A stretch of DNA of 64,000 nucleotides from an uncultured Bacteroidales bacterium (GCA_937899245.1 CALDKB010000047.1:62001-126000); one strand, 5' to 3'; shown: positions 35,761-45,182, counted from the stretch's first letter. Notes: generated from the letters alone by a model not told the origin. Numbers and translations are program-made.

Positions 35761-37122
35761 TTACATAAATAATGAGAACATCTGTTTTGCGATTAGCAAA
35801 TAGATTACAAGACCCATAATATCGTTGAAAGTAGTGATAAATGGACCTGTTGCAATAGCCGGGTCAACTTTGATTTTTTTCAGCAGAAGAGGAATTAAAG
35901 TTCCTAATACTGTTGCGAATACAATTACAGAAAACAATGCGAGACCTACTGAAATTGTGAGTGCAAAGTTGTCGGAGAAAAAGAAGTTGTATGCGAAAAT
36001 CAAAGCACCGCATATCAAACCATTGCATATACCGATGCGGAATTCCTTGAAAAGTTTTTTTCCGGTCGAATGAATGTCGAGGTCACCGCTGGCCAGACCT
36101 TGAACGACAATAGCCGAAGATTGTACTCCCGCATTTCCGCCCATAGCAGCGATAAGCGGGAGGAACATGGCAAGTGAAGTGAATTTTGCCATTTCTTCAT
36201 CGAAGAATCCGATAATCCACGATGAGAATACTCCGCCTAACATTCCAATAAGAAGCCATGGAATACGTGACTTTGTCTGCTTGAATACGCTGTCGGAAAA
36301 ATTGACGTCGTTGGTAATACCAGACATCAACTGGTAGTCTTCTTCGGCACTTTCACGGATGACATCAACAACATCATCAATGGTGATTCTACCCATCAGT
36401 CGTCCGATGCTGTCGACAACCGGCACGGCAACAAGGTCGTACTTTTCCATTATCTTGGCTACTTCTTCGGCGCTGTCATCAGTCTTTACGGCTACCATGT
36501 CCTCTTCGAGAAGGTTGATGATTTTTTGGTTTGTGGAACCAAAAAGCAATGATTTAAGTGAAACTGTGCCTTTGAAAATGTTGTTGTCGTCGACAACGTA
36601 TAGATAATAAATTTCGTCGATTAGTTCGGCTTGGTCCCGCATCTCGCCAAGAGCCTGCTTTACAGTAAGGTTTTCGTTTATCGATACAAGTTCCTTGGCC
36701 ATAAGACCGCCGGCGGTATCTTCGTCGTAGTTCAGAAGGTCGACAATGTCGCCTGCTTGATCCAAGTCCTTGACGTGCGAAAGAATTTCTTCCTGAATAT
36801 CATCGTCGAGGTCGCCAAGAATATCGGCGGCATCATCCGAATCCATCTTGTCGATGAGCTGTTCACCGATAATGTCGCTTGGTATTGTTGCAAGAAGTTT
36901 TTCTCGTTCGTCGTCTTCAAGTTCTACAAGTACGTCGGCTTTTGTTTCGGCATCGAGCAGCATGAAAAGGAAACTGCAGTCGTCAAGGTCAATCTCCTCA
37001 AAATATTCAGCGATGTCGGCAGGGTGCATGTCCTGAACCATGGCAATCGCTTTTTGCGAGTCACGGTTCTGAATCACTTCGGTAAGTTCTTCAAGGAATT
37101 CTTTCTTGAGCTCTACGTTCAT
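35761..37122 (-). CDS. mgtE: Magnesium transporter MgtE
   Basis: This 453-residue inner-membrane magnesium channel/transporter has the standard layout: an MgtE_N helical domain (about 5-130, DMHPADIAEYFEEIDLDD), two CBS domains (about 135-255, VPVVDSIGRLMGRITIDDVVDV) and five membrane helices (about 285-450, with GGNAGVQSSAIVVQGLASGDLD forming the pore). The CBS and N domains sense cytoplasmic magnesium and gate the pore. The start at 37122 is set by a promoter box that overlaps the alternative upstream ATG. Confidence 0.95.
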   Translation of the reverse strand: MNVELKKEFLEELTEVIQNRDSQKAIAMVQDMHPADIAEYFEEIDLDDCSFLFMLLDAETKADVLVELEDDEREKLLATIPSDIIGEQLIDKMDSDDAADILGDLDDDIQEEILSHVKDLDQAGDIVDLLNYDEDTAGGLMAKELVSINENLTVKQALGEMRDQAELIDEIYYLYVVDDNNIFKGTVSLKSLLFGSTNQKIINLLEEDMVAVKTDDSAEEVAKIMEKYDLVAVPVVDSIGRLMGRITIDDVVDVIRESAEEDYQLMSGITNDVNFSDSVFKQTKSRIPWLLIGMLGGVFSSWIIGFFDEEMAKFTSLAMFLPLIAAMGGNAGVQSSAIVVQGLASGDLDIHSTGKKLFKEFRIGICNGLICGALIFAYNFFFSDNFALTISVGLALFSVIVFATVLGTLIPLLLKKIKVDPAIATGPFITTFNDIMGLVIYLLIAKQMFSLFM

Positions 37123-37140
37123 CTCTGAAAATTTTGCATG

Positions 37141-37148
37141 CAAAATTA
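37141..37148 (-). promoter_or_regulatory. -7 promoter box of mgtE
   Basis: TAATTTTG on the minus strand. It overlaps the upstream ATG at 37143, which therefore cannot be the start codon of this transcript. Confidence 0.55.
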
Positions 37149-37279
37149 TAAAAATATATTGAAATATTCAAGATGTAGAATTGGTTTCTGTGCGATACCG
37201 TTATTTGCGGAAACCATTTGACAGGTAGCGCCAAAATGTGGCCGTGATACACAATGTCTGGAAACCAATAAAATATTTT

Positions 37280-37310
37280 TTTGCAGTTCGGTTCATCTTG
37301 CATACTTTTA
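37280..37310 (+). promoter_or_regulatory. Promoter of the nucleoside hydrolase-FmdE gene
   Basis: TTTG (37280-37283), 19 bases, TACTTTTA (37303-37310): the best two-part Bacteroidetes promoter in the window, with one mismatch in the -7 box, 16 bases before the ATG at 37327. Confidence 0.55.
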
Positions 37311-37326
37311 CACAAAAATTTTGCAG

Positions 37327-38730
37327 ATGATAATTTGCCTGTTGATATTACTTATGTTTGTTTCCGTCGATGATGCTTCGGCACATCAGCGAGCTAGGTA
37401 TGACATTGTGATTGATACAGACTGCGGAAAGGACGATTTTAGAGCATTGACATATTTCTTTTCATCGCGTGATTTCAACATAAATGCTATTTCAACGGTT
37501 GGTGGTGTGCTTGATGCCGAAACCTCGGCTCAATGTGTGTCTTCTTTGCTGTGTGATTTTCACCACGAAGGAATAATGCTGCAAAAGGGACAAGATGCTA
37601 AAGCGTTTAAGAAAAATTGTGCAGACGCATTAAGTTTCTGGAAAAGAAATCTGTGTTTGCCACTGCGTGAAAATGCTGTATGTGATGCTATTGTAAATAA
37701 TGATAAATCAACAGTTTATGTCGCATTAGGGCCTTTGTCCAATTTGGCAGCTCTTGTAGATAATCATCCTGAGGTCTTGTCAAAAATTTCCTATGTCCTT
37801 TGGTCGACTGATTTCGCTAGTAATGCGGAATCTGGCTTCAATTGCTATATGGACAAAAAGGCATACGAAAAAGTGGTGGCAAGTGGTTTGAAAATTCGTA
37901 TAGTCGAAAGTGCAAAGTCATCATATCCAGCTGATTTTCTTTCTTTTGCACAGCAAATAAATACTTGTTATGCACGAACATTCTGTTCTTATTATAATGG
38001 GAAATCCATTGCTGATGAGGTGCTTTGCGATGACGTACTGCCGTTTTACATATTGTATCCGGAATTGTTTGACGAACAGTCAATTGCAAAGAATGTTTCA
38101 TTATTAACGCCAAAATCCAATTTTCAGTTTGACATTCTCGCTACGCGAATTTTGAATTCCATAGAAACAGAAAAAGGTGTCATATTGAATGAATTGCCAC
38201 GTTCTGGCTATATGTTGTCTGCCGATGTTGAGCCATTGGCTGCTGAATTGATAGGGAAATACGGTTATTCTGAGTTCAAGCTAGTGTTGTTGACTTCAGA
38301 AATGCATTCACATCTTGGCATTTATTCCATTATAGGAGCAAAATTAGGTTTGCGAATACTTGAATATCTGCATGTTGGACTTGATGAAATACATGTGGAA
38401 TCGAATGCTGGTTCGGAACCGCCTTTGAGCTGCCTTAACGACGGCCTACAGATAGGGGCGGGGACTACCATGGGCTATGGCGCAATAAGAATTTCTGATG
38501 TGGCGACAGTTAATCCTTCGGTTGTTGTGCACTATAACGGACGAATGTTTTTGTTAAAGTTAAAGGATTCCGTTGTCTCGGAAATTTCAGCTGATGTTCA
38601 AGCTTTAGTCGCAAAATATGGAATAGAGTCGGATGTATATTGGAGCGAAATACGCCGTCTGTCAATTGAAAAATATTGGCTTGGCAAAAACCGGTTCGAA
38701 ATTTTTGAAATAGAACCGTTGTCTTTCTAA
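37327..38730 (+). CDS. Nucleoside hydrolase-like / FmdE-like fusion protein
   Basis: This 467-residue two-domain protein starts with a hydrophobic segment (about residues 1-18, probably a signal peptide). The N-terminal part (about 24-300) resembles inosine/uridine-preferring nucleoside hydrolases, with the metal-binding motif DTDCGKDD at 30-37 and ALGPLSNLAAL. The C-terminal part (about 310-465) resembles FmdE (formylmethanofuran dehydrogenase subunit E-like): MHSHLGIYSIIGAKLGLRIL, then SCLNDGLQIGAGTTMGYG. FmdE-like domains bind metal through His and Cys. The organism shows no methanofuran pathway here, so the domain probably has another role. The fusion suggests periplasmic breakdown of a nucleoside or related glycoside. 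A joint substrate is inferred, not shown. Confidence 0.75.
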   Translation: MIICLLILLMFVSVDDASAHQRARYDIVIDTDCGKDDFRALTYFFSSRDFNINAISTVGGVLDAETSAQCVSSLLCDFHHEGIMLQKGQDAKAFKKNCADALSFWKRNLCLPLRENAVCDAIVNNDKSTVYVALGPLSNLAALVDNHPEVLSKISYVLWSTDFASNAESGFNCYMDKKAYEKVVASGLKIRIVESAKSSYPADFLSFAQQINTCYARTFCSYYNGKSIADEVLCDDVLPFYILYPELFDEQSIAKNVSLLTPKSNFQFDILATRILNSIETEKGVILNELPRSGYMLSADVEPLAAELIGKYGYSEFKLVLLTSEMHSHLGIYSIIGAKLGLRILEYLHVGLDEIHVESNAGSEPPLSCLNDGLQIGAGTTMGYGAIRISDVATVNPSVVVHYNGRMFLLKLKDSVVSEISADVQALVAKYGIESDVYWSEIRRLSIEKYWLGKNRFEIFEIEPLSF

Positions 38731-38830
38731 TACGCTGATAGTAATCAGTTTAGTAAATTCTATAATCTTACAGTTCTTAATTTTACTTTTTTCATTATTT
38801 TTACACTTTAAAATTTAAAACTAGTTTCAA

Positions 38831-39592
38831 ATGAAAAAGATAGCATTGGTATCCGGAGCAACTGCCGGAATAGGAAAGGCAACAGCCACAATATTGGCAA
38901 AGAATGGTTATGACGTAATTATCACAGGTCGTCGTAATGAAAGACTTTTAGATCTTAAAAATGAAATAGAAAAGGCAACCGATTCAAAGGTTTATACCTT
39001 GAATTTTGATATTCGCGACAATAAACAGGTTTGTGCAGCAATAGACTCTTTGCCGGCTGAATGGAAAAATATCGACGTGCTGATTAATAATGCTGGTTTG
39101 GCTTCTGGTCTCGATCCAATTCAAAACGGAGATATTGAAGATTGGGAAAAGATGATTGACACCAACGTTAAGGGTTTGCTTTATTTGACAAGAAAAATTG
39201 CTCCGAGCATGGTAGAACGTCGTTCGGGTCATATTGTAAACCTCGACTCCATTGCAGGCAAGGAAGTTTATGCTAATGGCAATGTTTATTGCGCAACAAA
39301 GCATGCTGTAGATGCTCTTACAAAAGCAATGCGTATTGATATGCTTCCGTATGGTGTTAAAGTTTCTCAAGTTGCTCCAGGTATGGTAAATACCGAGTTC
39401 TCGACAGTCCGTTTTCACGGCGACAAAGAACGCGCAGACCACACTTACGATGGTTTGACTCCTCTTTATGCCGAGGATATTGCCGACTTTATCCTTTACA
39501 TTGTTACTCGTCCCGCTCATGTTTGTATCAATGATATGATTGTAATGCCAGCAGCACAGGCAAATTCAACCGTAAATTTCCGCAAGAAGTAA
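38831..39592 (+). CDS. Short-chain dehydrogenase/reductase (YdfG-like)
   Basis: This 253-residue NAD(P)-dependent oxidoreductase has the glycine-rich cofactor motif (GATAGIGKA, residues about 9-17), NNAG, the catalytic Ser (NLDSIAGKEV) and YCATK. The overall pattern matches the YdfG group, which reduces 3-hydroxy acids and related small carbonyls. Substrate not certain. It leads a tight run with cstA (4-base gap) and a DUF4197 lipoprotein. Confidence 0.9.
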   Translation: MKKIALVSGATAGIGKATATILAKNGYDVIITGRRNERLLDLKNEIEKATDSKVYTLNFDIRDNKQVCAAIDSLPAEWKNIDVLINNAGLASGLDPIQNGDIEDWEKMIDTNVKGLLYLTRKIAPSMVERRSGHIVNLDSIAGKEVYANGNVYCATKHAVDALTKAMRIDMLPYGVKVSQVAPGMVNTEFSTVRFHGDKERADHTYDGLTPLYAEDIADFILYIVTRPAHVCINDMIVMPAAQANSTVNFRKK

Positions 39593-39596
39593 TATT

Positions 39597-41048
39597 ATGA
39601 TAACATTTTGCGTATCAATAGCACTCCTCGTACTCGGATATCTGTTTTACGGTAAACTTGTCGAACGTATCTTCGGCGTTGACAAGAATCGTGAGACACC
39701 GGCAACAACCATGTCCGATGGTGTCGACTTTATTCCGATGAAACCTTGGAGAATATTCATGATTCAGTTCCTGAATATTGCTGGTTTGGGGCCAATCTTT
39801 GGCGCAATAATGGGCGCAAAGTTCGGTTCTGCTTCTTTCCTTTGGATAGTGTTCGGAAGTATTTTCGCCGGAGGTGTGCATGATTTCCTGTCGGGAATGA
39901 TTTCAATTCGCAATAAAGGATGTAGCTTGCCCGAAATTCATGGACAGTATCTTGGCGTTGCTGTCAAGCAGTTCATGCGAGGATTTATGGTGGTGCTTAT
40001 GGTGCTTGTAGGTGTAGTTTTTGTTACTGGCCCTGCAAATCTGCTCGCTTCGCTGACACCAGAATACCTCGACGCAATGTTCTGGATTGTAGTTATTGTT
40101 ATCTATTACATTGTTGCAACATTATTCCCAATAGACAAGATTATAGGTAAGATTTATCCAATTTTTGGCGCATGTTTATTGTTTATGGCGTTTGGGATAA
40201 TGATAGCTATTTTCGTAAATCATCCTCAGCTGCCCGAATTATGGGATGGACTTGACAATAAGATGCCAAATCCGGATGTCACACCTATTTTCCCAATGAT
40301 GTTCGTGTCAATTGCCTGTGGTGCAATTTCTGGTTTTCATGCTACACAGTCGCCACTAATGGCGCGGTGCATGACAAACGAGAAATATGGCCGACCAATT
40401 TTTTATGGCTCCATGATTGCAGAGGGCATAGTTGCTCTGATATGGGCGGCAGCCGCAACTTATTTCTTCTTCGATCCGTCTAATCCGGGCAAGGATGTCG
40501 ACTTGTCGGGAGGTGCTGCTGTCGTTGTTGATTTTATGACTCGTCATTGGCTTGGAACTGTTGGCGCAGTGTTGGCTATCTTGGGTGTCGTTTGTGCTCC
40601 TATCACATCGGGTGATACAGCATTCCGTTCTGCACGTCTGATTATAGCCGATTTCTTGCATCTTGACCAAAAACCTATTATTAAGCGTTTGTATGTGGCA
40701 ATTCCGATTTTCTCTGTGGCTTTCTGTGTGCTTATATATGTGCTTCATGACCCGCAGGGATTTGATGTTATTTGGCGTTATTTCGCATGGGCAAATCAGG
40801 TGCTTGCGGCTTTCACTTTGTGGGCGATAACAATTTACCTTGCAACAGAGAAAAAGTGCTATTGGATTACCTTGATTCCTGCTTTGTTTATGACAATGGT
40901 TTGTACGACTTTTATTTTCATTGCAGATAAGGAAGGTTTCGGACTGGGTAGCGTTATCTCGTATTCTATTGGCGCGTTTGTAACTGTTGCTACATGTGTA
41001 GGTTTTTTCCTATGGAAGTATTTAAAAAATAATAAATCAGAAAAATAA
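39597..41048 (+). CDS. cstA: Carbon starvation protein CstA family (peptide/pyruvate transporter)
   Basis: This 483-residue polytopic membrane protein of about 12 helices carries CstA family motifs such as GPIFGAIMGAKFGSASF and MISIRNKGCSLPEIHGQYLG. E. coli CstA (about 700 residues) is associated with peptide or pyruvate uptake in starvation; this form lacks the extra C-terminal region, as many Bacteroidetes members do. It follows the SDR gene closely and precedes the DUF4197 gene by nine bases. Substrate inferred from family only. Confidence 0.9.
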   Translation: MITFCVSIALLVLGYLFYGKLVERIFGVDKNRETPATTMSDGVDFIPMKPWRIFMIQFLNIAGLGPIFGAIMGAKFGSASFLWIVFGSIFAGGVHDFLSGMISIRNKGCSLPEIHGQYLGVAVKQFMRGFMVVLMVLVGVVFVTGPANLLASLTPEYLDAMFWIVVIVIYYIVATLFPIDKIIGKIYPIFGACLLFMAFGIMIAIFVNHPQLPELWDGLDNKMPNPDVTPIFPMMFVSIACGAISGFHATQSPLMARCMTNEKYGRPIFYGSMIAEGIVALIWAAAATYFFFDPSNPGKDVDLSGGAAVVVDFMTRHWLGTVGAVLAILGVVCAPITSGDTAFRSARLIIADFLHLDQKPIIKRLYVAIPIFSVAFCVLIYVLHDPQGFDVIWRYFAWANQVLAAFTLWAITIYLATEKKCYWITLIPALFMTMVCTTFIFIADKEGFGLGSVISYSIGAFVTVATCVGFFLWKYLKNNKSEK

Positions 41049-41057
41049 AATTGTACC

Positions 41058-41975
41058 ATGAAAAAAATTATTGTTTCATCATTAATATTGATGTTTGGTT
41101 TTCTCTGTAGTTGTGACACTTTACTTTCTCTAACAGGAAATACAACACTTTCGTCTATGTCGCAGACTGAATTGGGCAAGGCCGTTAAGGAATTGCTGAC
41201 GAATAGTTCAGATAATGCGTTGGCAAAAGTAGGTGTGGCAAATGGCTTCTTTAAAAACAGCGAGATTAAGATTCCGTTCCCACAGGCATTGTCGAAAGTG
41301 GAAACAACATTGAAAAATGTAGGTTTTGGATCTCAGGTCGATCAGTTTACAGAAAAGTTGAATCGCTCGGCCGAAGATGCTTCTGCTGGTGTCAAGGAGA
41401 TTTTCATTGCTGCTATCAACCAGCTGACAATCAACGATGCTGTTGGTATTATTACAGGAGCTGACGATGCTGCAACTCAGTATTTCAAAAGAACTACGAC
41501 AAATCTGCTTAAGTCAAAGATTTCGCCTGTTGTCGAAAAGTCTAATCAGAAGATTAAATTGGCTTCTTATTGGACTCCATTGGCAACAAAATACAATACG
41601 GTGATGGCATTGACTGGCGGCAATCAGGTGAATACTGATTTGACAGCTTATGTTACAGAAAAGGCAATTGAAGGAATTTTCAATATTATGGCAAAGGAGG
41701 AGAAGACAATCCGAACAAAGACTTCTGCTCAGACTTCGTCTTTATTGCAGAGGGTTTTTGGAACTTCGGGGTCTACAACTACTGGTAGTGCGACAAGCAC
41801 AGCTACAACTACTTCTGGAAGTACAGCAACAAAAACTGGTGGAAGTTCTACGGGAAAGGCAAGTGCAAAGCCTGCAACAGCGACATCATCTTCGTCAACG
41901 ACATCTGGTTCTGGTACTGTAGTAAAGTCGGGGAGCAATACCGGCACAGGTACAGCAACAGTCAAGAAAAAATAA
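41058..41975 (+). CDS. DUF4197 lipoprotein with Ser/Thr/Gly-rich tail
   Basis: This 305-residue lipoprotein has its lipobox at LCSC (C19). The DUF4197 helical domain spans about residues 25-230 (SSDNALAKVGVANGFF, then SASYWTPLA-like LASYWTPLATKYN). The last 70 or so residues are a low-complexity Ser/Thr/Gly/Ala tail with a Lys end, likely disordered and possibly a surface spacer. DUF4197 has no assigned function. It ends the SDR-cstA run. Confidence 0.85.
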   Translation: MKKIIVSSLILMFGFLCSCDTLLSLTGNTTLSSMSQTELGKAVKELLTNSSDNALAKVGVANGFFKNSEIKIPFPQALSKVETTLKNVGFGSQVDQFTEKLNRSAEDASAGVKEIFIAAINQLTINDAVGIITGADDAATQYFKRTTTNLLKSKISPVVEKSNQKIKLASYWTPLATKYNTVMALTGGNQVNTDLTAYVTEKAIEGIFNIMAKEEKTIRTKTSAQTSSLLQRVFGTSGSTTTGSATSTATTTSGSTATKTGGSSTGKASAKPATATSSSSTTSGSGTVVKSGSNTGTGTATVKKK

Positions 41976-41990
41976 TAGCTTGCTATTAGT

Positions 41991-42025
41991 AAAAAAAAGT
42001 CCCAAGATATCTTGGGACTTTTTTT
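41991..42025. terminator. Two-way terminator between convergent genes
   Basis: AAGTCCCAAGATATCTTGGG continues as a perfect palindrome with an A run before it and a T run after it, so it can stop both the DUF4197 transcript (+) and the epimerase transcript (-). Confidence 0.92.
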
Positions 42026-42034
42026 ATCTTTCGG

Positions 42035-43027
42035 CTATTTCAAATAATCGTAGTACCATTTTATTGCTTGTTCAAGTCCTTTGTGGACATCATATTCCGG
42101 ATTGTATCCGAGAATTCGTTTAGCTTTTTCTATTGAGGCCAGCGAGTCGCGGATGTCGCCTTGCCTTTCGGCTGAATATTCAATTTTAATTTTTGCAATT
42201 TCTTGGTCAAAGGCAGAAAGGTGCGCAATGATTTCCTTTGTCAGGTCGTTAAGTGAATTGCTTTCTCCGTAGGCGACATTGAAAACTGTGTTTTCCGCTT
42301 CTGGATTTGTTGTTGTTGCTGCCAGTTCGTTGGCTTGAATTACATTTTCTATGTAGGTAAAATCTCTAGATTGCAGTCCGTCGCCGAATATTACAGGGGA
42401 TTTGTGGTTGATAAGAGCCTTGATGAATTTAGGAAAAACGGCTGCGTATGCACTTTCCGGATCCTGCCGACGGCCAAATACATTGAAATATCTTAGTCCT
42501 ATCGTGCTCATTCCATAAAGTTTGCCGAAAACACCAGCATACAATTCGTCTACATATTTTGTAATCGCATATGGAGAAAGCGGTTTGCCTATTTTGTCTT
42601 CAACTTTTGGTAGTGTTTTCGAGTCTCCGTAAGTCGACGAACTTGCTGCATATACAAATCTTTTAACCTTTGCATCGCGAGCCGCCACAATCATATTTAG
42701 GAAGCCACCGATATTAACTTCGTTGGTTGTAATTGGGTCGTTGATGCTACGGGGTACAGAACCCAAAGCGGCTTCATGAAGTACGATGTCAACATTTTCG
42801 CAAGCTTTACGGCAGGTCTCAAGGTTTCTTATGTCGCCTTCGATCAATGTGTAGTTGCTGTTCGACAAGTTTGGTTCAACGTTTTCACGTTTTCCTGTCG
42901 AGAAATTGTCGAGGCAGATTACCTTGTTGTTTTGTTTAAGTAAACGGTCAACGATGTTTGAGCCGATAAATCCGGCTCCACCGGTAACCAGTACTCTAGA
43001 GTCGTGTAGAATCCCTTTACTTAGCAT
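42035..43027 (-). CDS. NAD-dependent nucleotide-sugar epimerase
   Basis: This 330-residue extended SDR resembles UDP-GlcNAc/UDP-glucose 4-epimerases (WbpP/GalE group). It has the NAD motif TGGAGFIGSNI near the start, the catalytic Ser/Thr (AASSSTYGD) and YAITKYVDE carrying the YxxxK pair, with HEAALGSVPRS typical of the group. It likely supplies a C4-epimer sugar for polysaccharide or lipopolysaccharide. Its start overlaps the rny stop by 11 bases, placing it last in the zapB-like/zapA/6S/rny unit. Confidence 0.9.
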   Translation of the reverse strand: MLSKGILHDSRVLVTGGAGFIGSNIVDRLLKQNNKVICLDNFSTGKRENVEPNLSNSNYTLIEGDIRNLETCRKACENVDIVLHEAALGSVPRSINDPITTNEVNIGGFLNMIVAARDAKVKRFVYAASSSTYGDSKTLPKVEDKIGKPLSPYAITKYVDELYAGVFGKLYGMSTIGLRYFNVFGRRQDPESAYAAVFPKFIKALINHKSPVIFGDGLQSRDFTYIENVIQANELAATTTNPEAENTVFNVAYGESNSLNDLTKEIIAHLSAFDQEIAKIKIEYSAERQGDIRDSLASIEKAKRILGYNPEYDVHKGLEQAIKWYYDYLK

Positions 43028-44558
43028 AGTTGACAGATCTTGTTTCGCGGATAACAGTAATCTTTACTTGACCCGGATATGTCATTTCGTCTTGAACTCG
43101 TTTTGCAATTTCTAGACTTAGTTGTTCAGATTCAGCGTCTGTAATCTTTTCGCTTCCTACGATAACTCTAAGTTCACGACCAGCCTGGATTGCATATGTC
43201 TTAACTACGCTCGGGTATGAGAGTGCAAGGTTTTCCAGGTCTTTCAGACGCTTGATGTAAGATTCGACGATTTCGCGGCGAGCGCCAGGACGAGCGCCAG
43301 AAATAGCATCGCATATCTGAACGATAGGAGCGATGAGGCTATTCATTTCGGTTTCGTCGTGGTGTGCTCCGATGGCATTGCAAACTTCTGGTTTTTCCTT
43401 GTACTTTTCTGCCAACTTCATACCGTAGATTGCGTGTGGAAGTTCTGGTTCTTCGTCAGAAACCTTACCAATATCGTGCAAAAGACCAGCTCGTTTAGCT
43501 AACTTAGTGTTAAGACCAAGTTCTGCAGCCATAATTGCACAGAGGTTTGCAACTTCGCGAGAGTGCTGAAGCAGATTTTGTCCGTATGAAGAACGGTATT
43601 TCATCTTACCGATAAGTCTGATAAGTTCCGGGTGGAGGTTGTGAACACCGAGGTCGATGGATGTGCGCTTGCCGACTTCGATAATTTCTTCCTCAATCTG
43701 TTTGGTTGTCTTGTTAACAACTTCCTCGATACGTGCCGGATGAATACGTCCATCGGTTACTAGCTGGTGCAATGACAATCTTGCAATTTCGCGTCTTACG
43801 GGGTCGAAGGCAGAAAGTAGAATAGCTTCAGGAGTATCATCAACAACGATTTCAACGCCGGTAGCAGCTTCCAAAGCTCTGATGTTGCGGCCTTCACGTC
43901 CGATGATTCTGCCCTTTAGCTCGTCGCTTTCGATGTGGAATACTGTAACGGCATTTTCGATTGCAGTTTCAGTGGCAACACGCTGTATGGTTTCAAGGAT
44001 AATGCGCTTGGCTTCCTTGTTGGCTGTCATCTTGGCTTCGTCAATTATGTCGTTTATTAAAGTGATAGCCTCTGCCTTTGCGTTTTCCTGCATCGATTCG
44101 ATTAGTTCCTTCTTTGCTTGTTCCGATGAAATGCCAGAAAGACTTTCAAGTTTTTCTACCTGAGCCTTGTGGGTTTTGTCAAGTTCTTCGGTTTTCTTTT
44201 CTGCTAGTTCTATTTGTTTGGTTAGGTTTTCCCTTAATACGTCAGTTTCTTTCTTTGAACGTTGAAGTTCCTCCATCTTTGTTGTGATATTGGCCTCCTT
44301 TTGCTTGATTCTATTTTCTGCGACAGCGATTTTTTGGTTTTTTTCATTGAAGTTTCTGTCATTTTCTGCTTTCAATTGCAAGAATTTTTCTTTAGCAGCC
44401 AATTCCTTTTCCTTCTTTATTACTTCAGCTTCCGATTTAGCTTCGCTGACTATTTTGTTTTTCTTCTTGACTAGGATATGATCCCAAAGAAAAAATGATA
44501 AAACAATTCCGCCGATAAATGCGGCGATTCCGATGATAATAACAACTAATGTGCTCAT
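43017..44558 (-). CDS. rny: Ribonuclease Y
   Basis: This 513-residue membrane-anchored endoribonuclease starts bulk mRNA decay. One N-terminal helix (about 3-25) is followed by a long coiled coil (about 30-190), a KH domain (about 205-270, GRIIGREGRNIRALE) and an HD domain (about 325-420, HSREV and LLHDIGKVSDEEPE). The frame is open to 44669, through the 3' end of the 6S-like RNA, but the start MSTLVVIIIGIAAFIGG at 44558 gives the standard membrane anchor. Confidence 0.95.
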   Translation of the reverse strand: MSTLVVIIIGIAAFIGGIVLSFFLWDHILVKKKNKIVSEAKSEAEVIKKEKELAAKEKFLQLKAENDRNFNEKNQKIAVAENRIKQKEANITTKMEELQRSKKETDVLRENLTKQIELAEKKTEELDKTHKAQVEKLESLSGISSEQAKKELIESMQENAKAEAITLINDIIDEAKMTANKEAKRIILETIQRVATETAIENAVTVFHIESDELKGRIIGREGRNIRALEAATGVEIVVDDTPEAILLSAFDPVRREIARLSLHQLVTDGRIHPARIEEVVNKTTKQIEEEIIEVGKRTSIDLGVHNLHPELIRLIGKMKYRSSYGQNLLQHSREVANLCAIMAAELGLNTKLAKRAGLLHDIGKVSDEEPELPHAIYGMKLAEKYKEKPEVCNAIGAHHDETEMNSLIAPIVQICDAISGARPGARREIVESYIKRLKDLENLALSYPSVVKTYAIQAGRELRVIVGSEKITDAESEQLSLEIAKRVQDEMTYPGQVKITVIRETRSVNYAK

Positions 44559-44587
44559 ATATAATAAAATAAAATAAAACAAAAAAC

Positions 44588-44779
44588 CCGCAAAGTCTCT
44601 AAATGTGAAAAAACCCCTTGAATGAATGGGCGGAGCCTCCAAACTAATTCCGGCTTCCAACGGTTGCATAATGCAACTAGCTCCGAGGAGCTATTAAGGC
44701 CTGTCGTACATAATCAGAGAGTAGCTCCAATTAGTTATAATTTGTTAAGTTTTTCAGCCTCTTAAAGACTTATACGGGC
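44588..44779 (-). ncRNA. ssrS: 6S-like RNA (6S-Flavo type) between zapA and rny
   Basis: The gap of more than 250 bases between zapA and rny has no gene. Its minus strand folds so that the ends pair over a long stem: CCCGTATAAGTCT at the 5' end with AGACTTTGCGGG at the 3' end, followed by a T run at 44587 and below. The size (about 190 nt), a long interrupted rod and the position beside zapA all fit 6S RNA, which binds the sigma-70 holoenzyme and restrains transcription in stationary phase. Identification rests on context and end pairing rather than sequence identity. End positions are approximate. Confidence 0.6.
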
Positions 44780-44815
44780 AATATATTTAAACCACTATAA
44801 TATTTAAAAGAACGT

Positions 44816-45172
44816 TTACTCTTTATTGATAAGTTCGTTGAATGATTCGATAATTTCTTCCAGCTTAAAATTCAAATTCTTGATTTCTAATATAGAGTTT
44901 TCAAGAAAATCGATTTTGTTAGTCATGCTGATTTCCTTGCTTATAGTTTTGTATACAAAATTTAATAATGCAAGTGCAATGATGTCTTGTTCGTCATTTA
45001 TTATACCGTTTACATTTTCTTTTTTCTGTTCAATTAACGAATTCAATGTCTTTGCAGATTTGCGAAGGAGGCTTTCCCTGTTTTCATCATCTTTATCAAC
45101 AGTAAACTTGTAGGTTCTGCCATTAATTATTAAAGAAATTGTCCTTGAAGCTATTCCTTCGTCGTATTCCAT
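44816..45172 (-). CDS. zapA: Cell division protein ZapA
   Basis: This 118-residue FtsZ-ring stabiliser has the N-terminal ZapA fold (about 8-60, ISLIINGRTYKFTVDKDDE) and a C-terminal coiled coil (about 65-115). ZapA tetramers bundle FtsZ filaments at midcell. It is preceded ten bases upstream by a small coiled-coil gene that is probably its ZapB-like partner, and followed by the 6S-like RNA and rny. Confidence 0.9.
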   Translation of the reverse strand: MEYDEGIASRTISLIINGRTYKFTVDKDDENRESLLRKSAKTLNSLIEQKKENVNGIINDEQDIIALALLNFVYKTISKEISMTNKIDFLENSILEIKNLNFKLEEIIESFNELINKE

Positions 45173-45182
45173 TGTATTCTAA

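Noticed and set aside
44559..44669. N-terminal extension of RNase Y
   Set aside because: The extension runs through the 6S-like RNA 3' end and lacks family similarity; the membrane anchor begins at 44558.
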